DNA of 64,000 nucleotides from Thalassospira alkalitolerans (lineage in GTDB: Bacteria; Pseudomonadota; Alphaproteobacteria; Rhodospirillales; Thalassospiraceae), in contig NZ_JFKB01000005.1 of assembly GCF_002115745.1 (NCBI RefSeq), positions 186,001 to 250,000 on the forward strand, in the 5' to 3' direction. Every line of letters starts with the position of its first letter. Positions within the stretch are counted from its first letter, which is position 1. This document shows positions 7,976-15,774 of this stretch, in pieces. The position numbers and the translations under genes are program-made. The notes beneath the pieces are model-generated. The model saw nothing but the letters and a program-made list of their open reading frames with translations. It made no database searches and was not told where the DNA came from.

Positions 7976-8244
7976 CTAGGGTCAGGACCCATTAATTTGT
8001 TTGAAATGGTCAATCAGATTTGTGCGGATACGCGAAGCAAAACCGCAGGAAGATATTTATCTTTCAAGGTCTTGCGACAAAGTATCCCGTGCAAATCCGA
8101 TTGATCCACAGGACAGGTGTTATATTTGCGAACTCCGGCGTCAAATCCCTTGTTCGGGATGCCGACCCGATCAGCGGGCTTTTCCTTGGATTTCGCAAAT
8201 ATAACACCTGCCATTCCAATCAAATTAATGAGTCCTGACCCTAG
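7976..8244. mobile_element. MITE-like element, 269 bp including CTAG target duplication
   Basis: The ends are 24-nt inverted repeats with one mismatch: CTAGGGTCAGGACCCATTAA at 7976 and its complement ending at 8244. CTAG at both tips is best read as a 4-bp target duplication, leaving GGTCAGGAC-type terminal repeats. No open frame inside could encode a transposase. The interior has a perfect 19-bp inverted repeat (8114-8132 with 8192-8210) and a second imperfect one (about 8012-8029 with 8083-8103), so a transcript would fold into strong nested hairpins. A CTAG duplication fits targets used by IS5-like families, but the parent element is not in this window. It sits exactly between a permease gene and its binding-protein gene. 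Confidence 0.8.
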
Positions 8245-9305
8245 AGTTCATCACGCCGTTTCCATAGCAAGATTAAAAGAACCGGAACGCCAATAACCGC
8301 CAGAACAATTCCGGCCGGTAATTGTAATGGCAGAAAAGCCACACGGCCGATGGTATCGGCACCCAGTAAAAGCAAAGCCCCCCAAAGTGCCGATCCGCTT
8401 AGGGCGGAAATCTGGCTGCTGTTGCCGGTGACCAGTTTGGCCAGATGCGGTGCGATCAGGCCGATAAAGCCGATGCCGCCGATGGTCGATACACAGGTTG
8501 CCGATAACATGGTGGCGGCCACCAGCTGAATAAAGGATGTTTTGCGCAGATTAACGCCAAGTCCGGCGGCACTTTGCCCGCCAAGGGACAGGATTTCGGA
8601 TGATCGCGATGTTAGAAAAAGCAGCAGGCTATTTACCAAAAACAGGCCAAGCGCGACCGGAACAATTTTCCATGTCACGGATGACAGGCTTCCGGCAATC
8701 CACAGCAAAAGCGGCTGTGCGTCACTGTTATCAAGCGACACAAGAATCATGGCAACAAGGGCCGAGAGCAACCAGGAAATCCCGATGCCGATCAACACAA
8801 AGCGCAGGCTGGAGGTTGATCGGGCAATCACAACGGTTGCCGCGGCAACGGCCAATCCGCCAATCGTGCCAAGCACCGGGCGCAATACCATCGGCAAGGC
8901 CGGGAAGCTTAGGATCAGAAGCAAGATGACAAGGATGGATCCTTCGCGCACGCCAAGTAACCCCGGATCGGCAAGGCCATTACGGGTTAGCGATTGCATC
9001 GCCGCCCCGGAAAGCCCCAGCATCGCACCGCACAGGGCGGCAAGGATCAGACGCGGCAAGCGCAATTCAAATAAAATGGCATGGTTGGATGGCGACAGGT
9101 TCATATCGCCAAACAGCGCGGACAGCATATCGGCGGGTGCGATATCCTGACTGCCCAGCCCCAATGCGAAAATGCCCAACCCGAAAACGGTCAGGGCAAG
9201 GAGGCAAAGGATGGCTGTGCGGCGGGTATGAAGGCGAAATTCAAGCGGGCCAATCTGGATATGGTAATAGCCAGATGTGTTTAACGTGCCGGTTTTTACG
9301 ATCAT
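8241..9305 (-). CDS. FecCD-family siderophore ABC transporter permease (second)
   Basis: The 354-aa polytopic inner-membrane protein has about nine to ten hydrophobic segments. It carries the FecCD signatures RLPRLILAALCGAMLGLSGAAMQ near residues 80-105, NGLADPGLLGV, GFIGLIAPHLAKLV near 285 and LPAGIVLAVIGVPVLLILL near the C-terminus. With its neighbour it forms the membrane channel for ferric siderophore import, energised by the ATPase upstream. It overlaps the preceding permease gene by 4 nt. Its TAG stop lies inside the CTAG end of the inserted element, so the insertion left the protein end unchanged. Confidence 0.9.
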   Translation of the reverse strand: MIVKTGTLNTSGYYHIQIGPLEFRLHTRRTAILCLLALTVFGLGIFALGLGSQDIAPADMLSALFGDMNLSPSNHAILFELRLPRLILAALCGAMLGLSGAAMQSLTRNGLADPGLLGVREGSILVILLLILSFPALPMVLRPVLGTIGGLAVAAATVVIARSTSSLRFVLIGIGISWLLSALVAMILVSLDNSDAQPLLLWIAGSLSSVTWKIVPVALGLFLVNSLLLFLTSRSSEILSLGGQSAAGLGVNLRKTSFIQLVAATMLSATCVSTIGGIGFIGLIAPHLAKLVTGNSSQISALSGSALWGALLLLGADTIGRVAFLPLQLPAGIVLAVIGVPVLLILLWKRRDEL

Positions 9306-10363
9306 CGGATTGTCCTTGCCACAAGCACGATGAAAACCGGGGCGCCGACAAATGCAGTGGCAAGGCCGGTCGGGATTTCATGGGGCAGCATGATCAAACG
9401 TGCGGCCAGATCGGCCAAAACCAATAACACCGCGCCGCAAAGGGCGGTTAAGGGCACGGATGCGCGATAATCCGGGGCAAAACGCCGCACCAGATTGGGA
9501 ACGATCAGCCCGACAAATCCGATCGGACCGGCAATCGATACCGCAATACCGGCAAACAGGGCGGCGGCAATAATGCCGATAAAGCGCACCCTGCGAACCG
9601 AAACCCCCAGGCTGGTCGCGACAACATCGCCAAGGGCCAAGGCGTTCAGCCGGGCCGAGACATAAAATGCCGCCCCGACCGCCACGGCCAAAAGCCCCAT
9701 CGAGGCGCCCAGTGTATCAAGGCGGGTGCCCGATAAATCCCCGACCAGCCAAAGACGCACTTTATCAAGTGTATCATCGTCCAGAATAAGGATGGCCGAT
9801 GTCAAAGCCCCGGCAAGGGCGGAAAAGGCGATGCCGCAGAATGTGACTTTAAGCAGCGTCATGCCGCTTTTGCCCGCAGAGGCAAAACTGATGGTCGCCA
9901 GAAAAACACCCCCCCCGCCGCAGGCCGCAACAATCGGTCGCGCCATGCCATCAAGGGAAATGCCGGTGGGGAATATGGGGAATATGGGTAACATGGGTAA
10001 CATGGGTAACATGGGAATAGTCGGCAGGGCGGTTGCGACGACAACGGCAAGTGTTGCACCGGCATTCAGGCCCAGGATATGTGGTTCGCCCAGTGGATTA
10101 CGCAGCAATCCTTGCAGCAAAAGCCCCGAAAGACCAAGGCAGGCCCCGACCGTGATCGCAGCCAAAAGGCGCGGAAACCGGATGCTTTGCAGGATGCGGT
10201 GGTCAAAATTATTCGGGTCAAACGCGTTTGCGGCAGAAAGGATTGTTGACGGGGGGATGAGGCGCGGCCCTGAAATCAGATACAGCAAGGCGGCAATGAC
10301 CAATGCCGCGACAAGCAGCAAAGCCATGGGCGCATTTGGCGCGCCCCGCCGTTTGGTGCTCAT
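9302..10363 (-). CDS. FecCD-family siderophore ABC transporter permease (first)
   Basis: The start is the ATG at 10363 that overlaps the ATPase stop (TGATG), giving 353 aa. The open frame continues 88 codons upstream, but only as a shadow of the ATPase gene. FecCD landmarks are RFPRLLAAITVGACLGLSGLLLQ, NPLGEPHILGLNAGA, GPIGFVGLIVPNLVRR and LPHEIPTGLATAFVGAPVFI. Near residue 115-135 the loop holds PMLPMLPMLPIFPIF, encoded by five tandem 9-bp units (9971-10015), which is unusual for the family. It partners the second permease to form the transporter core. Confidence 0.9.
   Translation of the reverse strand: MSTKRRGAPNAPMALLLVAALVIAALLYLISGPRLIPPSTILSAANAFDPNNFDHRILQSIRFPRLLAAITVGACLGLSGLLLQGLLRNPLGEPHILGLNAGATLAVVVATALPTIPMLPMLPMLPIFPIFPTGISLDGMARPIVAACGGGGVFLATISFASAGKSGMTLLKVTFCGIAFSALAGALTSAILILDDDTLDKVRLWLVGDLSGTRLDTLGASMGLLAVAVGAAFYVSARLNALALGDVVATSLGVSVRRVRFIGIIAAALFAGIAVSIAGPIGFVGLIVPNLVRRFAPDYRASVPLTALCGAVLLVLADLAARLIMLPHEIPTGLATAFVGAPVFIVLVARTIR
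9971..10015. repeat. Five tandem 9-bp repeats inside a permease gene
   Basis: Two GAATATGGG units are followed by three identical TAACATGGG units. On the minus strand they encode repeated Pro-Met-Leu and Pro-Ile-Phe triplets. Copy-number slippage would keep the reading frame and change the loop length in steps of three residues. Confidence 0.85.
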
Positions 10364-11208
10364 CAAATCGCAACACGGGATGGGCAAGGCACATCCGCAC
10401 TTTTTGAATGCAGCGGCATAAAGACGGGAATGCCCGATACAGGTTCGATCAGACGCACGACATCGGTGGCGAAGACATCCGATATCAGATCCACCGAACA
10501 GGATCGGGGATCGTCGATGGTTTGATATATTTTGCCGTCTTTGAGGAAAATCATGTGATCGGCATATTGCAGGGCAAAATTCAGATCGTGCAGTACGGCA
10601 ACGATTGTCCGCCCGTGATCCTGACACAGGCGGGCGATCAAATTCATCACATCGACCTGATAGCGCAGATCAAGATAGGTGGTTGGTTCATCAAGCAGAA
10701 TGATATCGGTTTCCTGGGCCAAGGCCATGGCGATAAAGCATCTTTGGCGTTGCCCGCCCGACAGGTTTTGCACCGATTGTTGGGCAAAATCGGCGGTATT
10801 GGTGATTGCCAGCGCATGTTGAACCGCATCCTCATCGGCCTTGGTCCATTGTTTGAACAGGCCCTGATGCGGATAGCGGCCGCGCGACACCAGATCATAG
10901 ACGCTTAGATTTTCCGGCAGGACCGGGGTTTGCGGCAGAATGCCCAGCTTGCGCGCCACATCGCGGGTGTGGTGGGTGTGGATATTCTTGCCATCAAGAT
11001 ACACCGTGCCATTGGTCGGGGTGATCAGGCGCGACAAGGCCGACAGCAAGGTTGATTTGCCCGATCCGTTCGGGCCGACCAGAACCGTCAGCCGGTTTCG
11101 GGGGATTTCGACCGATATATCATGCAAAACCGTCGTGTCGCGGAACGCAGCATGCAGTTTTTTTGCTGCCAATGGGGCAATATCCCCGTCAGGGCCGTCT
11201 TCGATCAT
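10363..11208 (-). CDS. Siderophore ABC transporter ATP-binding protein (FecE/FhuC type)
   Basis: The 281-aa cytoplasmic ATPase has Walker A GPNGSGKST near residue 44, the Q-loop around GILPQTPVLPENL, signature LSGGQRQR near 149, Walker B DIILLDEPT near 167 and the switch histidine in VLHDLN. It powers import of ferric siderophore through the two FecCD permeases that follow with overlapping starts. It is the first gene of the minus-strand operon and is divergent from the TonB-dependent receptor, so the 11209-11476 region probably drives both. Confidence 0.93.
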   Translation of the reverse strand: MIEDGPDGDIAPLAAKKLHAAFRDTTVLHDISVEIPRNRLTVLVGPNGSGKSTLLSALSRLITPTNGTVYLDGKNIHTHHTRDVARKLGILPQTPVLPENLSVYDLVSRGRYPHQGLFKQWTKADEDAVQHALAITNTADFAQQSVQNLSGGQRQRCFIAMALAQETDIILLDEPTTYLDLRYQVDVMNLIARLCQDHGRTIVAVLHDLNFALQYADHMIFLKDGKIYQTIDDPRSCSVDLISDVFATDVVRLIEPVSGIPVFMPLHSKSADVPCPSRVAI

Positions 11209-11416
11209 TGGATGGATCTTTGCTATGCCGCAGAAAATAGAAGCAAATGAGAAACATTTGCGACTGTAGTAGTCAAGAAATCGTCTGTGTTATTTTTTGA
11301 TTTTAGGGCGAGATACCCGAATATGCCCGGTTTGGATGCCAATTTGTGGCGGGATATAGCCGAAATCTGGGGTGTTTTTCGGGCTGGTAATGGCTTGCGG
11401 ATTTGACTACTACATT

Positions 11417-11440
11417 AATGACAATGATAACCACTCTCAA
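11417..11440. promoter_or_regulatory. Possible Fur box in the receptor/ABC divergent promoter region
   Basis: AATGACAATGATAACCACTC contains several NATWAT-like hexamers and resembles a degenerate Fur site. It lies about 40-60 nt before the receptor start, where a repressor site would be expected. The rest of 11209-11476 is AT-rich and holds no gene. The match is partial and other iron regulators (Irr, RirA) cannot be excluded. Confidence 0.4.
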
Positions 11441-11476
11441 ATTAAATAAGAATTGTTATTAACTGGAGTCGTGAGT

Positions 11477-13732
11477 GTGGTAGGAATGAAGGTGCGGTAC
11501 AGCAAATTTGGGGCCTTGTTGCTGGCGTCGGTATCGATGGGCGGGGTTATGATCAATCAGGCGGCGGCGGCGGATGCGGATGCAGATCGCTCTTTGTTAT
11601 TGGCGCAAGTCGCAGATGCCCCGCAAACGGATCAAACCAAGAAAACCAGTGCTAATGATGATGATGATGATGACGCGGAAATCGTACTTGATCCGCTGAC
11701 CGTGACGGCCCGTCCGATTTCTGGTGCCGGGGAAACGGATGTTGATGGGTATCAACCGGTTTCAACATCCATTGCGACCCGGACCGACACGCCGTTGATC
11801 GATGTGCCACAGGTGGTCAATATCGTTGGATCGCAGGTTATCAAAGATCAGAACGCACGCTCGCTTGATGATGTGTTGGGCAATATCAGTGGGGTCACCC
11901 AGGCTAACAACCTGGGGGCAACACAGGATGCGATCATCCGGCGCGGCTTTGGGGCCAACCGCGATGATTCGATCCTGGTTAACGGCATGAAAATAGCGAC
12001 CCCACGCAGTTTTAATATTACCGCCGATCATGTTGAAGTCGTCAAAGGGCCGGCATCGACGCTTTATGGCATTCTCGATCCCGGCGGGATGATCAATATT
12101 GTCACCAAAAAGCCCGAAGCCGAATTTAGCGGCGAAGTAAACAGCAGCATGACAAGCTTTGGCGGCGGCAGTGCCGGATTTGATGTGACAGGTGCGCTGG
12201 TCGAAAGCGGCGCTTTGTCATTCCGTCTGCTTGGCGATTACGAGAAAACCGATTACTGGCGCAATTTCGGCGAAACCGAACGCCAGCAGATCGCACCGTC
12301 TTTGCGGTGGGAAGGTGATAGCACCGATGTTACGCTGAGTTATTTCCATGAAAAATACAGCGTGCCGTTTGATCGCGGTACCATCTTTGATCTGACGACG
12401 GGCAAAGCGGTTAATGTTGATCCGGAAACCCGGTTTGACGAACCCTATAACGTGACCAAGGGCAAAACCGATACGGCCCAGATCGAGATCAATCAAGATA
12501 TTGGGGATAATTGGCAGCTTGGTTTTGATTACAGCTTTAGCCGCAATCAATATGCCGATAATCAGGCCCGTGTAAGATCATATAATGCGGCAACCGGCGT
12601 TGTGACGCGCCGTGCTGATGCCACACAGGAATCAACCCTGACCAAGCATGCGGTGCGGACCGATCTGACGGGCGATGTTGATATTGCCGGGTTTAAAAAT
12701 GAAGTGCTGTTTGGGGCGTCGTTTGACCATAGTGATACCCTGCGCACCGACATGATCCGTTGCAGCAATGACTCGAATTTCAATGTTTACAGTCCGGTTT
12801 ATGGCAACCTTGCAGAATGTACGAGTGTTTCGGCGAAGGACAGTGATCAGACCGAAAAATTGTCAACCGTTTCGACCTATGCACAGGATTCCCTGCATCT
12901 GAACGATCAGTGGATTTTGGTCGGCGGCATGCGCGTTGAATATTATGATATTCTGGCGGGTAAGGGGCGTCCGTTCGTAACCAATACCGAACGTCACGGG
13001 CAGGAACTTATTCCCAATGGCGGGGTTGTTTACAAGGCAACGCCGGAAATCTCGATCTATAGCAATGTCGCCAAAACATTCCGCCCGCAATCGTCGATTG
13101 GTAGTTATGTCGGCAATATTGCCCCGGAAGAAGGCATTTCCTATGAAGTCGGGACCAAGATCCAGATTGCCCATGGCCTGACATCAAATATCGCCGTTTA
13201 TACCAGCGACAAGAATAACGTTTCCTATTCCGAAGAGGTTGGCGGTGAAACGGTTGTCAAAGCCGCTGGCAGTGTTCGTTCACGCGGTTTCGAGGTTGAT
13301 ATTGCCGGTGCGCTGACCGACAATCTTGACGTCATCGCAAGCTATGGCCTGACCGATACGCGCGTCACCGATGATCCCGAGCTTAAAGGCAAACGTCTTG
13401 CCAACGTCGCGCGTCATACCGGATCGCTGTTCCTTGCCTATGATTTTGGCAATGCCGTGCCCGGTGCAAGCAGCTTCCGCGCAGGCGGTGGTGTGCGTGC
13501 AGTTGGCAAACGTCCGGGGACAAACACCAATACCTATGATTTGCCGGGGTATGCCGTCACCGATCTGTTTGCATCCTATACCATTGATGCCGACAACCCG
13601 GTAACCTTCCAGCTCAACCTGAAAAACATCTTTGACAAGGTCTATTACACATCCTCAATCGGGACGAACAATCTGGGCAACCAGATTGGCGAACCGTTTC
13701 AGGCGGTGCTGAGCGCCAGCGTCGCGTTCTAA
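11477..13732 (+). CDS. TonB-dependent ferric siderophore outer-membrane receptor
   Basis: This receptor binds a ferric siderophore at the cell surface and passes it to the periplasm with TonB energy. The GTG at 11477 is chosen because GGAG lies 8 nt upstream; GTG 11471 and ATG 11486 are alternatives. A signal peptide ends in NQAAAA. It is followed by an acidic stretch with six aspartates and a TonB-box-like DPLTVTA near residue 70. The plug domain follows, with DVPQVVNIV, LGNISGVTQ, RRGF and VEVVKGPASTLYG, then NIVTKKP. The 22-strand barrel ends in the expected aromatic residue (SASVAF). About 750 residues fits FhuA/FpvA-type receptors without an N-terminal signalling (STN) domain. The divergent ABC operon supplies the rest of the pathway. 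A terminator follows. Confidence 0.92.
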   Translation: MVGMKVRYSKFGALLLASVSMGGVMINQAAAADADADRSLLLAQVADAPQTDQTKKTSANDDDDDDAEIVLDPLTVTARPISGAGETDVDGYQPVSTSIATRTDTPLIDVPQVVNIVGSQVIKDQNARSLDDVLGNISGVTQANNLGATQDAIIRRGFGANRDDSILVNGMKIATPRSFNITADHVEVVKGPASTLYGILDPGGMINIVTKKPEAEFSGEVNSSMTSFGGGSAGFDVTGALVESGALSFRLLGDYEKTDYWRNFGETERQQIAPSLRWEGDSTDVTLSYFHEKYSVPFDRGTIFDLTTGKAVNVDPETRFDEPYNVTKGKTDTAQIEINQDIGDNWQLGFDYSFSRNQYADNQARVRSYNAATGVVTRRADATQESTLTKHAVRTDLTGDVDIAGFKNEVLFGASFDHSDTLRTDMIRCSNDSNFNVYSPVYGNLAECTSVSAKDSDQTEKLSTVSTYAQDSLHLNDQWILVGGMRVEYYDILAGKGRPFVTNTERHGQELIPNGGVVYKATPEISIYSNVAKTFRPQSSIGSYVGNIAPEEGISYEVGTKIQIAHGLTSNIAVYTSDKNNVSYSEEVGGETVVKAAGSVRSRGFEVDIAGALTDNLDVIASYGLTDTRVTDDPELKGKRLANVARHTGSLFLAYDFGNAVPGASSFRAGGGVRAVGKRPGTNTNTYDLPGYAVTDLFASYTIDADNPVTFQLNLKNIFDKVYYTSSIGTNNLGNQIGEPFQAVLSASVAF

Positions 13733-13760
13733 AATATCAGGATTTCGGGCATTTACGACA

Positions 13761-13790
13761 ACGGGGCGGTTTTCCGCCCCGTTTTGCTGT
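13761..13790 (+). terminator. Terminator after the TonB-dependent receptor
   Basis: A 9-bp perfect stem ACGGGGCGG/CCGCCCCGT with a TTTT loop is followed by TTTGCTGT, 29 nt downstream of the receptor stop. Confidence 0.85.
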
Positions 13791-13937
13791 GCTGTTGTTG
13801 TGATCGGCATACCGTCAAAGATCGTTTCTGGTCCGGCCAAGTCAGGCACGATGGCGCAACAGTATCAATAAACCAGTCCTTGTTAATGCGTGTCTGGCCG
13901 TTGTGACGAGCAATATTAGTTCACATCCCACGCAGGT

Positions 13938-13986
13938 CTTTCGTCCTGAAGCGCGTGAATAACGCTTCAACAGAAAAGGACGAAAG
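13938..13986 (+). promoter_or_regulatory. 5' leader hairpin that sequesters the ribosome-binding site of the nuclease gene
   Basis: CTTTCGTCCT (13938-13947) pairs perfectly with AGGACGAAAG (13977-13986). Below the loop GAAGCG (13948-13953) pairs with CGCTTC (13963-13968), giving 16 pairs with one 8-nt bulge. The Shine-Dalgarno AAGGA (13976-13980), 8 nt before the ATG at 13989, lies in the right arm and would be hidden in the folded RNA. This suggests translational control or protection against leaky expression, though no regulator can be named. Confidence 0.6.
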
Positions 13987-13988
13987 AT

Positions 13989-14495
13989 ATGAACAAGCTA
14001 TTGGGCTTTGCCGCGTTACTGTCGTGTTTTGTGGCGTCCAACGCCTTTGCTCAGGCTGCAATCAATTTTGATGGTCTGAACTTCCCTTGTATTTCCTACA
14101 ATATTGCGTCGGCACAGGCCGCCGGGCGACCGGTCACGCTGACGCGGACTACAAATGCGGCTACAATCGCCGCTAACCGCGCAGCGTCTTGCGGCGGGAC
14201 GGCTGCTGATGTTGCGGCCCTTAATGTTGCCGGTGGCCCCGGCACGCCAGCGTCCTGTGATGAATATCCGTTCGCAAGTTCGCTGCAAGGCGGTGCAGGT
14301 GCGCAGGCTCTTATCGTCCCTGCCTTTGAAAATAACGCCCAAGGGGGTGCTTTGGCTCAGTTCTATCTGGCCAATGGGATCGTAAATGGCACAGCCTACA
14401 ATGTGACGACAAGTAATGTTCCTGCGATTGGGGGCGGACCGGGCCAGTTGACCATCGTGGTCCTGCCGAGTGGCAATCGTCAGTGTTATTATTGA
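13989..14495 (+). CDS. Secreted NucA/NucB-type deoxyribonuclease
   Basis: The 168-aa precursor has a clear signal peptide ending SNAFA-QA, so the mature protein is exported. The second half matches the NucA/NucB nuclease domain: CDEYPFASSLQGGAGAQ near residues 95-112 corresponds to the DEWPMA..EGGTGA segment of Bacillus NucB. It is followed by the conserved run toward GTAYNV. The acidic pair in DEYPFA is where catalytic residues lie in the family. Cysteines at the start of the domain and at the C-terminus (CYY) suggest disulfides. It would degrade DNA outside the cytoplasm, for nutrition, biofilm turnover or attack. A hairpin covers its ribosome-binding site, and a 129-aa gene follows after 20 nt. 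Confidence 0.75.
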   Translation: MNKLLGFAALLSCFVASNAFAQAAINFDGLNFPCISYNIASAQAAGRPVTLTRTTNAATIAANRAASCGGTAADVAALNVAGGPGTPASCDEYPFASSLQGGAGAQALIVPAFENNAQGGALAQFYLANGIVNGTAYNVTTSNVPAIGGGPGQLTIVVLPSGNRQCYY

Positions 14496-14515
14496 ACATG
14501 TAAACGGAGGGTCGG

Positions 14516-14905
14516 GTGAGCGAAATATATAGAGGAAAATGTTTGGTTCACTACGGCCAAGTGGCCCTTTGGGATCGGGAAGACAAAAATTCTTATCCCG
14601 CCACCGATGGGCCACTTCCGTGGATGGGCGCAAAGGGTATATGCGTTGCGGCACGCAATGACACCGAAGTCGAGATACAGGTTCTTACCGGCGAAGATCC
14701 CGATGACGAAGGGGCGCATATCGTTGCAGAGGCGACGATTTTAGTTGGTGAACAAGGATTGCAAACGGGCAATGTTACAACGGCATCTGTCGTTGCTTTT
14801 CCTTGGCCAAAGGGAGAGATGAAAGTCACGGTTTATTGTAATAGCACAGATAAATATGGCCTTGATGCAACGTGTATTTGGTTTGTGTTGGAGGCTGTAA
14901 GCTGA
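14516..14905 (+). CDS. Small cytosolic protein paired with the nuclease, possible ComJ/Nin-like inhibitor
   Basis: The GTG start has GGAGG five nt upstream and lies 20 nt after the nuclease stop, so the two genes form an operon. The 129-aa product has no signal peptide. In Bacillus the nuclease NucA is followed or preceded by its inhibitor Nin/ComJ, a protein of about 130 residues. The pattern here is compatible with a beta-rich ComJ-like fold: an N-terminal VHYGQVALWDRED, a central ICVAARNDTEVEIQVLTGE and a later VVAFPWPKGEMKVTVYC. The similarity is weak by eye. If correct, this is a nuclease-inhibitor pair; otherwise it is an unknown partner. The end nearly abuts the convergent yitT gene. 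Confidence 0.5.
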   Translation: MSEIYRGKCLVHYGQVALWDREDKNSYPATDGPLPWMGAKGICVAARNDTEVEIQVLTGEDPDDEGAHIVAEATILVGEQGLQTGNVTTASVVAFPWPKGEMKVTVYCNSTDKYGLDATCIWFVLEAVS

Positions 14906-14910
14906 GGCTT

Positions 14911-15582
14911 TTACCGTGCTGCCAAATACCGACCCGGACGGTGATTAAGGGCGATGATCATGTTCAGCACGACCGCGCCAAGGATCGACAGCAGGACCTT
15001 GTCGAACGGCAGGACCAAAAAGGCGCAGGCGAGGATCACCAGATCGACGGCAAGTTGGAAATAACCGGCTCTGATCCCGCTATATTCCTGTAAATATAGC
15101 GCCAGGATATTGATCCCGCCGAGCCCGGCGCGGTGACGAAACAGCATCAGCAAACCGATCCCCATCAAGGCACCGCCCGCGATGGCGGCAAAGATCGGAT
15201 TGAGCATCGAGAAATCAATCCACATCGGCATCAGTTTTGAGAAACCCGAGACAAGACCAACGGCAATGAAGGTTTTGATCGTAAATGCCTTGCCCATCCG
15301 TTTGAGCGCCAGCCAGTAAAATGGCAGATTGATCACAAAGAACACCGCGCCAAAGCCAAAGCCCGTTGCATGTTCGATCAAAAGGGCAGCCCCCGCCGTG
15401 CTGCCGGTGACCAGCACGCTTTCGCTGTACAGCATCACTCCGAGTGACACCACCATGGTTCCCAGCAAAAGGGCCAGAACGTCTTCGTACAGGCGGTGGC
15501 TAATATCGGATTTTGCATCCGGTTTTATGCCGTCGGGTGCGTTCTGAGTGTCAGGAGTGGTTTTTGCAGGTGGGTTGTTCAT
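14911..15582 (-). CDS. YitT family membrane protein (DUF161)
   Basis: The 223-aa protein has a polar N-terminus of about 30 residues and then five or six hydrophobic segments. Typical YitT elements are LLLGTMVVSLGVMLY, STAGAALLIEHATGFGFG, FVINLPFYWLALKRMG and NILALYLQEYSGIRAGYFQL. The cytoplasmic DUF2179 domain of many YitT proteins is absent, so this is the short form. The physiological role of the family is not established. A 131-bp stretch of the gene (14990-15120) is duplicated at 5924-6054 as a remnant. It is convergent with the nuclease operon, with only 5 nt between the stops. Confidence 0.88.
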   Translation of the reverse strand: MNNPPAKTTPDTQNAPDGIKPDAKSDISHRLYEDVLALLLGTMVVSLGVMLYSESVLVTGSTAGAALLIEHATGFGFGAVFFVINLPFYWLALKRMGKAFTIKTFIAVGLVSGFSKLMPMWIDFSMLNPIFAAIAGGALMGIGLLMLFRHRAGLGGINILALYLQEYSGIRAGYFQLAVDLVILACAFLVLPFDKVLLSILGAVVLNMIIALNHRPGRYLAAR

Positions 15583-15708
15583 TGCGAAACCGCCGGTTCA
15601 TGACTGAATATTAAGTCAAATTACGCTTTTCGCATGTGCGAAACAAGTCGCGTGCAAAACGGGCGCATCATTCGCCGGTTTGTGGCGGGCGCGGGGGCGC
15701 AAACGCAA

Positions 15709-15735
15709 AAGACCGGCCCCATAAGAGCCGGTCTT
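15709..15735 (-). terminator. Terminator after the aldo/keto reductase gene
   Basis: A 9-bp stem (AAGACCGGC with GCCGGTCTT) is followed on the minus strand by TTGCGTTTG. It lies 40 nt beyond the reductase stop. Confidence 0.65.
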
Positions 15736-15774
15736 GGTGGTTTCATGCGCGAGGGAGTTTAAGGACCGGGCCGT

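Noticed and set aside
7976-8244. Short open frames inside the MITE-like element
   Set aside because: They are produced by the inverted repeats, overlap each other on both strands and have no start context.
9726-10421. 231-codon plus-strand open frame
   Set aside because: It lies antisense to a well-supported FecCD permease, and its Met-Gly-Asn repeats come only from the tandem 9-bp units.
8241-13732. Siderophore biosynthesis cluster
   Set aside because: Only uptake genes are present. No NRPS or NIS synthetase, and no export genes, are found in the window.
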